Positions 1 to 5,013 of a stretch of DNA of 7,611 nt are shown here, piece by piece (position 1 is the stretch's first letter; every line of letters begins with the position of its first letter). The stretch lies in NCBI GenBank assembly GCA_902778985.1, contig CACYZS010000051.1, positions 1-7,611 on the forward strand. Reading direction: 5' to 3'. The translations under genes and the position numbers were made by a program. Under the pieces are notes generated by a model. The model was not told the origin of the DNA, made no database searches, and saw only the letters and a program-made list of their open reading frames with translations. The DNA is from an uncultured Ruminococcus sp. GTDB taxonomy: Bacteria; Bacillota; Clostridia; Oscillospirales; CAG-272.

Positions 1-1
1 G

Positions 2-334
2 GTTTCGGCGATGCTGCTGTTCTCCCTGATCGAACCGCGGTATATCCGCTATAAGACCGAGGCTCCGCTCCCGGCGCAGATCGTCAAACTGGTCGGCGGA
101 CTGGTGCTTGCGCTCGGGCTGAAAGAAGGGCTGAAACCGCTCTTCTCGCTTTTCTTCGGCGACGCGCTCTTCCCGGGCGCGATCCGCTACTTTATCGTCG
201 TGGTCGCGGCGGGCTTGCTCTGGCCGCTCACCTTCCCCTACCTCTCGAAGATCGGCGCGAAAAAAGCGCAGACCGAATCTAATGAACAAAAAAGCCCCTC
301 CCCGACGGAAGGGACGAGAAAGGACAACCCATAA
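2..334 (+). CDS. C-terminal part of a membrane protein, probably PAP2-family phosphatase (5' end outside window)
   Basis: The reading frame is open from the left edge, so the true start and most of the protein lie upstream; the first ATG, at 11, need not be a start. Two hydrophobic segments are visible, around residues 26-46 and 58-77 counted from that ATG, separated by a short FFGDALFPGA loop. A hydrophilic Lys/Glu/Ser-rich tail of about 25 residues follows. The pattern IVKLVGGL...GLKEGLK...IRYFIVVVAAGLLWPLTF resembles the last two membrane helices of clostridial PAP2 (type 2 phosphatidic acid phosphatase) proteins. Those enzymes remove phosphate from lipid phosphates at the membrane. The catalytic motifs (KxxxxxxRP, PSGH, SRxxxxxHxxxD) would lie upstream and cannot be checked, so the family call rests on resemblance only. 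The stop codon is one base before the next start, which suggests cotranscription and translational coupling. Confidence 0.55.
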   Translation, partial: VSAMLLFSLIEPRYIRYKTEAPLPAQIVKLVGGLVLALGLKEGLKPLFSLFFGDALFPGAIRYFIVVVAAGLLWPLTFPYLSKIGAKKAQTESNEQKSPSPTEGTRKDNP

Positions 335-335
335 A

Positions 336-995
336 ATGAAACTCAACGAAAACGTCAAGATCTGCTTCCTCGGGGACAGCATCACGGAGGGCGCGGGCGC
401 GTCGTCCCGCGAAACCTGCTTCGTCTCCGTCTTCGGACGGAAGACGGGGGCGGTTGCCAAAAACTTCGGTATCGGCGGCACCCGCATCGCCCGCAAGGAG
501 ACGCCGAGCAACAATCCCAAGTACGACCAATGCTTCCTTGACCGGGTGGATCAACTGGATCCCGACGCCGACGCCGTGGTCGTGTTCGGCGGCACCAACG
601 ACTTCGGACACGGGAACGGCAAACTCGGAACCCCCGCCGATCCCGCGACCGAGGAGTACACCTTCTACGGCGCTCTGCGTTCGCTCTGCCTTCGCCTGAT
701 CCGCCGCTATCCCACCAAGCCCATCGTCTTCCTGACCCCGCTCCACCGCAAAAGCGAGGACGCGACGGTAAACGAGATCAAGATCCCCTGTCACCCGCTT
801 CGCGACTACGTCGCCGTGATCCGCGAGGTCTGCGCGGAATACTCGATCCCGGTGCTCGACCTCTTCGCCACGGCGGGGATCCAGCCCAAGATCGAGGAAC
901 AGAGAGCCGCGTTCTGCCCCGACGGTCTGCACCCCAACGACCGGGGCGCGGAACTGCTCGCCGACAAGATCATCGCTTATCTTTCCGCCCTCTGA
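336..995 (+). CDS. SGNH/GDSL-type hydrolase (esterase-like), cytoplasmic
   Basis: This 219-residue protein has all four SGNH blocks in order. They are GDSIT with the nucleophile Ser15, the block II glycine in FGIGGTR (residues 44-50), GGTND with Asn88 (85-89), and DGLHPN with Asp196 and His199. Family members hydrolyse ester bonds in lipids, acetylated sugars or other acyl substrates; the substrate cannot be read from the sequence. There is no signal peptide or membrane segment, so it should act in the cytoplasm. I chose the ATG at 336 over an in-frame ATG at 282. The catalytic block then sits about 13 residues from the N-terminus, as usual in this family. AAAGGA at 319-324 gives a ribosome site (spacing 11, slightly long), whereas 282 has no such site and would overlap the upstream gene by 53 bases. 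A strong terminator follows the stop codon. Confidence 0.88.
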   Translation: MKLNENVKICFLGDSITEGAGASSRETCFVSVFGRKTGAVAKNFGIGGTRIARKETPSNNPKYDQCFLDRVDQLDPDADAVVVFGGTNDFGHGNGKLGTPADPATEEYTFYGALRSLCLRLIRRYPTKPIVFLTPLHRKSEDATVNEIKIPCHPLRDYVAVIREVCAEYSIPVLDLFATAGIQPKIEEQRAAFCPDGLHPNDRGAELLADKIIAYLSAL

Positions 996-1016
996 TCCTT
1001 TTTCAACGCTGTTTCA

Positions 1017-1050
1017 CCCGGAGACGCCGCGCGGCGTCTCCGGGCTTTTT
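1017..1050 (+). terminator. Rho-independent terminator after the SGNH hydrolase gene
   Basis: Positions 1017-1030 and 1031-1044 are perfect reverse complements, a 28-base palindrome that as RNA folds into a 12-bp stem with a GCGC loop. The stem is GC-rich and is followed by C and TTTTTA. It lies 21 bases after the stop codon. The opposite strand has no T-run next to the stem, so termination should act only on + strand transcription. Confidence 0.93.
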
Positions 1051-1065
1051 ATTGTGCCCGCACAC

Positions 1066-1094
1066 TTGACACCGCGCGTAAAATGGTATATAAT
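1066..1094 (+). promoter_or_regulatory. Consensus sigma-A/sigma-70 promoter of the plsY operon
   Basis: TTGACA at 1066-1071 and TATAAT at 1089-1094 match the housekeeping consensus at all twelve positions, with the ideal 17-base spacer. Transcription should begin near 1101-1103, leaving a leader of about 40 bases before the ATG at 1142. The site sits directly after the terminator of the previous unit, in a locally AT-rich patch of an otherwise GC-rich window. I see no clear operator. The match suggests strong constitutive expression of the five genes downstream. Confidence 0.9.
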
Positions 1095-1127
1095 TTTCAC
1101 AGGAATATAACTTCTCGATCAAACCGC

Positions 1128-1135
1128 GGAAAGGG
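1128..1135 (+). promoter_or_regulatory. Ribosome binding site fixing the plsY start
   Basis: GGAAAGGG ends six bases before the ATG at 1142. Together with the promoter just upstream it supports the longer N-terminus of PlsY. No comparable site precedes the later in-frame GTG codons near 1250. Confidence 0.7.
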
Positions 1136-1141
1136 TACGTA

Positions 1142-1969
1142 ATGAACATTTTCCAGGAAGGGTTTCTCGCCCGGATCCTCGCCTCGGGCAGCGTTGGCGA
1201 CGATCTCTTTTTCCTTTGCATAAAGCCGATCGCCGTCATCCTCTGCTGCGTGGTGATCCCCTACCTGCTCGGCAGCGTGAGCAGCGCGATCATCGTCTCC
1301 AAAGTGCTGTTCCGCGACGATATCCGCCGCTACGGGAGCGGCAACGCCGGCGCGACCAATATGTACCGCACCTTCGGCGCGCGCGGCGCGATCCCGACGG
1401 TGGTCGGGGACGTTTTAAAAAGCGCGCTCGCGGTGATCTCGGGCGGGCTCTGCTGCGGGTTCTGGTCGACCGGCGGCTTCTCGTTCTTCCCCGACGATCC
1501 CTCGCTCTTTATTCTTTCGATCGGCGCCAACCCGATCGTCGTCGGCACCTACCTTGCCGGCGCCTTCTGCATCCTCGGGCACGTGTTCCCGGTCTTCTAC
1601 CGTTTCAAGGGCGGCAAGGGCGTGCTCTCGTCCTTCGTCGTTTCGCTGATGCTGAACCTCTGGCTTGCTCTGGTGCTGTTTCTGGTCTTCGTGATCGTGG
1701 TGGCGTTCACCCGCTACGTCTCGCTCGGCTCGTCGGTCGGCGCGGCGCTCTATCCCGTCTTTCTCACCCCGCTCTTTCAGGCGATGTTCGGCGGGGCGTA
1801 TCCCCCCGTCGCTCTCGTGCTCTTCGCCTTCTTCATCGCGGCGGTCATCATCTTCAAGCACATTCCGAACATCAAGCGGATCATGAACCACGAAGAATCG
1901 AAATTCTATTTCCGCCGCAAGCCGAAGATCGACGAGTTCGAAACGGAGGACGACGATGGCGGAAAATAA
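1142..1969 (+). CDS. plsY: Glycerol-3-phosphate acyltransferase PlsY
   Basis: PlsY is the integral membrane enzyme that moves an acyl group from acyl-phosphate to glycerol-3-phosphate, giving lysophosphatidic acid, the first committed step of bacterial phospholipid synthesis. The family motifs are present in order: YLLGSVSSAII (residues 41-51), GSGNAGATN (65-73), GHVFPVFYRFKGGKG (146-160), TRYVSLGS (190-197) and HIPNIKRIMNHEESK (240-254). Several hydrophobic segments alternate with these loops, fitting a multi-pass protein. At 275 residues it is longer than a usual PlsY of roughly 200. There are about 30 extra N-terminal residues, a longer loop around 105-135, and an acidic tail ending ETEDDDGGK. 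The ATG at 1142 is chosen because of its ribosome site and the promoter. The gene opens the operon, and its end overlaps the next gene by 14 bases. PlsX, which makes acyl-phosphate, is not in the window. Confidence 0.95.
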   Translation: MNIFQEGFLARILASGSVGDDLFFLCIKPIAVILCCVVIPYLLGSVSSAIIVSKVLFRDDIRRYGSGNAGATNMYRTFGARGAIPTVVGDVLKSALAVISGGLCCGFWSTGGFSFFPDDPSLFILSIGANPIVVGTYLAGAFCILGHVFPVFYRFKGGKGVLSSFVVSLMLNLWLALVLFLVFVIVVAFTRYVSLGSSVGAALYPVFLTPLFQAMFGGAYPPVALVLFAFFIAAVIIFKHIPNIKRIMNHEESKFYFRRKPKIDEFETEDDDGGK

Positions 1970-3155
1970 GCGCGAAAAAATGGCGCAACTGGTCGTTTTG
2001 ACGGCGGAGCGGGAAACACTCCGCCGTTTTGTCCTCTCCAAACCCAAGTCCCCGGATCTTGCGAAAAAAGTCTCGGCGCGCCTGACCGTCCGGCGGGGGC
2101 GCAAGATCCTGTTCTTCGAGGAGTCCTATCCCGGCGGACGGGTGCGGCAGTTCGCCCTCTCGCCCGAAGAGATCCCCGGGACGCTCCCCGCCCTGATGGA
2201 AAACTACCTGCAGGCAGACCTGCTGACCCCCTCGGGCGACGCGGTCCTGCTCCGCTCGAAGAAGGGGACCGAAACGCTGCGCGGCGAATCCAACATCCGC
2301 CGCGAGCAGGGCGACGCTCCCCTGATCTCGACCCTGACGACGCTCGATCGCGAACCGAAGCGGATCTTGACCGGTTCCGAACCCTTCCTTCTCGCCCTCG
2401 GCGTTTCGGACGAGCGCGGGCGCGTGCACGACAAGCGCCAGCCCAAGTTCCGGCAGATCAACCGCTTCCTCGAACTGGTCTCGGATATCTACCCCGAACT
2501 GCCCGCGGGCGACGCACCTGTTCTCGTCTACGACCTCTGCTGCGGCAAGAGTTATCTCAGTTTCGCGCTCTACCACTACCTGACCGCCGTTAAGGGACGG
2601 CGGGTCGAAATGCTCTGCGTCGATCTCAAAGCCGACGTGATCGCCTTCTGCGAGGGCGTCGCCCGCGACGCGGGGTTCCTTGCCTTGGACGGCTGCGGTA
2701 TGATCTTCCGCGCGGAGGATATCCGGAAACTGCCCCGCGACAGACGCCCGGATCTGGTGGTCTCGCTCCACGCCTGCGACGTGGCGACCGACGTGGTGCT
2801 GGACGCCGCGGCGGCGCTCGGGGCGAAGGTGATCCTCTCCACCCCCTGCTGCCATCGCTATCTTGACCGCAAGATCGTGTCTCCCGAACTATCTTTCGTG
2901 ACGCGCCACCCGAAACTGCGCGGCAAACTGGCGGAGGCGCTGACCGACGCCCTGCGATGCCTGCGCCTCGAGGCGGCGGGGTACGAGGTGACGGCGGCGG
3001 AGTTGGTCGATCCCGACGACACGCCGAAGAACACGGTCCTGCGCGCGATCCTGCGGGGCGACGCCGCCAAGATGAACGAGGCGAAGACCGCCTACGAAAA
3101 CGCCAAACAATTCTTGCTCGGCGATGGTGCCGACGCGTATCTTGCCGACGTATAA
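1956..3155 (+). CDS. Class I SAM-dependent methyltransferase (Methyltransf_32-like), substrate unknown
   Basis: This 399-residue protein has two parts. Residues 1 to about 160 form an N-terminal region with no motif I can name, ending in a basic stretch around GRVHDKRQPKFRQINRF (155-171). Residues about 185-368 form a Rossmann methyltransferase domain. The SAM-binding motif I is VYDLCCGKSYLS (191-202), and the acidic residue after strand 2 is Asp223 in CVDLK. SLHACDVATD (270-279), STPCCH (295-300) and TPKNTVLRAI (356-365) follow. The DLCCGK plus CC(H) signature resembles Pfam Methyltransf_32, the family related to eukaryotic METTL25 and GSTCD-type proteins; bacterial members are mostly uncharacterised. 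The context beside tsaE and tsaB makes an RNA target conceivable, but that is inference. GGAGGA at 1945-1950, five bases from the ATG at 1956, supports this start over the ATG at 1980. The start overlaps plsY by 14 bases, suggesting translational coupling. Confidence 0.85.
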   Translation: MAENKREKMAQLVVLTAERETLRRFVLSKPKSPDLAKKVSARLTVRRGRKILFFEESYPGGRVRQFALSPEEIPGTLPALMENYLQADLLTPSGDAVLLRSKKGTETLRGESNIRREQGDAPLISTLTTLDREPKRILTGSEPFLLALGVSDERGRVHDKRQPKFRQINRFLELVSDIYPELPAGDAPVLVYDLCCGKSYLSFALYHYLTAVKGRRVEMLCVDLKADVIAFCEGVARDAGFLALDGCGMIFRAEDIRKLPRDRRPDLVVSLHACDVATDVVLDAAAALGAKVILSTPCCHRYLDRKIVSPELSFVTRHPKLRGKLAEALTDALRCLRLEAAGYEVTAAELVDPDDTPKNTVLRAILRGDAAKMNEAKTAYENAKQFLLGDGADAYLADV

Positions 3156-3167
3156 GGGGGGACGAGT

Positions 3168-3620
3168 ATGACCGAATACCTGACGCATTCCCCCGAGGGA
3201 ACCGAGGCGATCGGGGAGCAACTCGCCGCCGCGCTTGCCGCCCGCCCCTTCGCTTTCGTCGCCCTGTACGGCGAACTGGGCGTCGGAAAGACCGCGTTCG
3301 TGCGGGGGTTTTGCCGCTTTTTCAAGATCGACCGGGTGAAAAGCCCGACCTACACCGTGGTCAACGAGTACCGCGGGGCGGCGTCGGTCTTCCACATGGA
3401 TCTCTACCGTATGCGTGACGAGGACGATCTTCTCTCGGTCGGCTACGACGATTATCTCGGGCGCCGGGGGTATCTGCTCTGCGAATGGAGCGAGCGGATC
3501 CCGGGGGCGATCCCGCCTGACGCGATCCGCGTGACGATCGCCCGCACCGACGGGGACACCGGACGGAAGATCACGGTCGAAGGCTGCCCCGAACTCTGTA
3601 AAGGAGACGAAAAATGCTGA
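3168..3620 (+). CDS. tsaE: tRNA t6A biosynthesis ATPase TsaE
   Basis: TsaE is the small ATPase that works with TsaB and TsaD to put threonylcarbamoyl on A37 of ANN-decoding tRNAs, in the cytoplasm. Its ATP site drives turnover of the TsaBD complex. At 150 residues it has normal length. The Walker A motif is GELGVGKT (35-42), the family motif SPTYTVVNEY lies at 59-68, HMDLYR with Asp78 at 76-81, and CEWSER with Glu106 and Trp107 at 105-110. The start at 3168 has a strong ribosome site, AAGGGGGG, just upstream. It begins 12 bases after the methyltransferase stop codon and overlaps tsaB by 7 bases. That tsaE-tsaB pair is a common bacterial arrangement and reflects work in the same complex. No TsaD or TsaC gene is in the window. 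Confidence 0.95.
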   Translation: MTEYLTHSPEGTEAIGEQLAAALAARPFAFVALYGELGVGKTAFVRGFCRFFKIDRVKSPTYTVVNEYRGAASVFHMDLYRMRDEDDLLSVGYDDYLGRRGYLLCEWSERIPGAIPPDAIRVTIARTDGDTGRKITVEGCPELCKGDEKC

Positions 3621-4318
3621 TCCTTGCTCTTTCCTGCCCCGCGAAGGGGGCGTCCGCGGCGGTGCTCTCGGACGGGGACGTGCTTGCGTCCTTCTCCGCC
3701 GGCGACGCCATGACCGGAAGCGAACTGTTGCTCCCGATGGCGGAGGACGCGCTGCGCTCCGCCGGGGTCGCGATGACCGACGTGGATCTCTTCGCCGTGA
3801 CGGCGGGTCCGGGTTCGTTTACCGGGGTGCGGATCGGCGTCGCTCTGGTGAAGGGGCTCGCCTTCGGGCGGGGCGCCGTCTGTTGCGGCGTCAGCACGCT
3901 GGAAGCCCTCGCGGAGAACGTGTTGCCGCTGCCGGGCTTGATCTGCCCGGTGATGGACGCGCGCCGGGGCGAACTCTACGCCGCGCTCTTCTCGTCCGAA
4001 AACGGCGTTTTGACGCGTCTTCTGCCCGACTCTGCCCTGCCCGCCTCGGACCTTGCAGCCCGAATTGCCCGGGACTATCCCGGGAAGCCTGTGATGCTGG
4101 TCGGGGACGGCGTCCATGTGGCGGCGCCCGCGTTCCGCGAAGCGGGCGTTGAACTTGCCCCGCTTCCCGACGTGCTGCTTCCCCATTCCGCGATCTCGTG
4201 CGGGCGGGTGGCGCTCCGGGCGGCGAAAGCCGGGGGAGCCGTCGACGCCGACGCGCTCGCGCCGGTGTACCTCCGGGAATCTCAAGCGGAGACCACGCGC
4301 CGCTTCGGCGGGAAATAA
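3614..4318 (+). CDS. tsaB: tRNA t6A biosynthesis scaffold protein TsaB
   Basis: TsaB is the ASKHA-fold partner that dimerises with TsaD and holds TsaE during t6A synthesis; it is not itself the catalyst. The 234-residue length is typical. Recognisable features are TAGPGSFTGVRIG (63-75), the hallmark of the family, VMDARRGELYAALF (113-126), and a C-terminal APVYLRESQAE (216-226). One oddity is the N-terminal strand, which reads LALSCPAKGAS where most TsaB proteins have LAIDTS. The usual Asp-Thr pair is therefore replaced. Since TsaB is already a degenerate, non-catalytic ATPase-fold protein, this need not destroy function. The ATG at 3614 is preceded by AAAGGAG at a spacing of about 7-8, and overlaps the end of tsaE by 7 bases. 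The rimI and tsaD genes that often follow are absent here; rpiB follows instead. Confidence 0.94.
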   Translation: MLILALSCPAKGASAAVLSDGDVLASFSAGDAMTGSELLLPMAEDALRSAGVAMTDVDLFAVTAGPGSFTGVRIGVALVKGLAFGRGAVCCGVSTLEALAENVLPLPGLICPVMDARRGELYAALFSSENGVLTRLLPDSALPASDLAARIARDYPGKPVMLVGDGVHVAAPAFREAGVELAPLPDVLLPHSAISCGRVALRAAKAGGAVDADALAPVYLRESQAETTRRFGGK

Positions 4319-4349
4319 AACGATCATAACCGAAAGGACGGAACAAAAT

Positions 4350-4805
4350 ATGAAACGGAAGATCTTTATCGGCGCGGACAGCGCCGGATACCCCCTGAAA
4401 GAGGAACTGAAAAAGCATCTGGCGGAGACGGGCTGGGACGTGACCGACCTCGGCACCGACAGTACGGCGTCCTGCCACTACCCGCTCTTCGCCGCGGCGG
4501 TCTGCCGCGAGGTGCAGAAGGCGCCCGACGAACGGTTCGGGATCCTGATCTGCGGGACGGGGATCGGAATGAGTATGTGCGCCAATAAGTTCGACGGGAT
4601 CCGCGCCGCGCTCTGCTCGGATACCTATAGCGCGCGCCTGACGCGCAACCACAACGACGCCAACGTCATCTGCCTTGGTGCCCGCGTCATCGGTCCGTGC
4701 CTGGCGCAGGATATCCTCGACAGTTTCCTTTCCGCCGACTTCGAGGGCGGCCGCCACGCCGTCCGCGTCGGTATGATCGCCGACATCGAGAACGGGAAGT
4801 TATAA
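4350..4805 (+). CDS. rpiB: Ribose-5-phosphate isomerase B family protein (RpiB/LacAB)
   Basis: RpiB interconverts ribose-5-phosphate and ribulose-5-phosphate in the pentose phosphate pathway; relatives act on allose, galactose or tetrose phosphates. This 151-residue protein has normal length and most family features. They are ILICGTGIGMSM with the catalytic Cys68, NKFDGIRAALCSD (79-91), SARLTRNHNDANV (94-106) with ring-opening His101, LGARVIGP (109-116), and FEGGRHAVRV (131-140) with Arg135 and Arg139 spaced as in phosphate-binding members. The active-site loop near the N-terminus is unusual. It reads IGADSAGY where RpiB normally has DHAG or DHGG, and SCHYPLFA stands where SVDYPDFA is usual. 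Isomerase activity is likely, but the sugar preference is uncertain. The ATG at 4350 has GAAAGGACGG upstream and leaves a 31-base gap after tsaB; the frame is open further upstream, but that would run deep into tsaB. Confidence 0.88.
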   Translation: MKRKIFIGADSAGYPLKEELKKHLAETGWDVTDLGTDSTASCHYPLFAAAVCREVQKAPDERFGILICGTGIGMSMCANKFDGIRAALCSDTYSARLTRNHNDANVICLGARVIGPCLAQDILDSFLSADFEGGRHAVRVGMIADIENGKL

Positions 4806-4812
4806 GAGGACG

Positions 4813-4836
4813 CGCGCTTTCTCGTAAGAAAGCGCG
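4813..4836 (+). other. Perfect hairpin just after rpiB, without a T-run
   Basis: CGCGCTTTCT (4813-4822) and AGAAAGCGCG (4827-4836) pair perfectly over 10 bp around a CGTA loop. The hairpin begins 8 bases after the rpiB stop codon. No T-rich stretch follows, so it is not a standard terminator. A role in protecting the 3' end of the operon mRNA, or as a pause site ahead of the later terminator, would fit but is inferred. Confidence 0.7.
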
Positions 4837-4866
4837 ACAGAGAACTTCATTACGGGAAAGAAGCAG

Positions 4867-4888
4867 GCGGAACCGCTCGCCGTTCCGC
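4867..4888 (+). other. Second intergenic hairpin
   Basis: GCGGAAC (4867-4873) and GTTCCGC (4882-4888) form a 7-bp stem with an 8-base loop. A smaller stem, GTCAG/CTGAC (4914-4918 with 4924-4928), follows. Neither has a T-run. In GC-rich DNA such short stems can arise by chance, so the function is unknown. Confidence 0.4.
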
Positions 4889-4930
4889 GGCTTCGATAAA
4901 CGCATCTGCCTCGGTCAGATCCGCTGACGA

Positions 4931-4960
4931 AAAAGCGCATCCTTCCGGCGGGTGCGTTTT
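4931..4960 (+). terminator. Probable Rho-independent terminator of the plsY-rpiB operon
   Basis: AAAAGCGCATCC (4931-4942) pairs with GGGTGCGTTTT (4950-4960) over 11 positions, including two G-U pairs, with a 7-base loop. The 3' arm ends in TTTT and a further T-rich stretch (GTACCTTT) follows. The A-run on the left arm means that a weaker terminator could also act on the opposite strand. It lies about 125 bases after rpiB and directly before the putative promoter of the next gene, a natural unit boundary. Confidence 0.65.
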
Positions 4961-4965
4961 GTACC

Positions 4966-4995
4966 TTTACATTCCGGACAGAACCAAAGTATAAT
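4966..4995 (+). promoter_or_regulatory. Possible sigma-A promoter of the flavodiiron gene, very close to its start
   Basis: TTTACA at 4966-4971 (one mismatch to the consensus) and a perfect TATAAT at 4990-4995 are 18 bases apart. Transcription would begin near 5001-5003, inside the purine-rich ribosome site AAAAAAGGAG (4996-5005), leaving a leader of about 12 bases. Either the leader is extremely short or the TATAAT is a chance product of the AT-rich ribosome site and the real promoter lies further upstream. I find no better match elsewhere in the gap. Confidence 0.5.
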
Positions 4996-5013
4996 AAAAA
5001 AGGAGAAACCGCC

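Noticed and set aside
282..335. Upstream in-frame start for the SGNH hydrolase
   Set aside because: It has no ribosome site, overlaps the previous gene by 53 bases, and would add an 18-residue basic extension before the conserved GDSIT block.
1216..2001. 261-residue + strand frame inside plsY
   Set aside because: Arg-rich out-of-frame reading of plsY with no motif or ribosome site.
1881..2855. 324-residue open frame on the - strand opposite the methyltransferase
   Set aside because: Low-complexity Arg/Gly/Asp-rich translation with no domain; the + strand gene has clear family motifs, a ribosome site and operon spacing.
3452..4456. 334-residue open frame on the - strand opposite tsaB
   Set aside because: It spans parts of three confirmed + strand genes and has an Arg/His/Gly-rich composition typical of shadow frames.
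4806..5013. tRNA or known riboswitch in the gap before the flavodiiron gene
   Set aside because: There is no T-loop consensus, acceptor-stem pairing or CCA context, and I recognise no riboswitch core. The hairpins are reported as such only.
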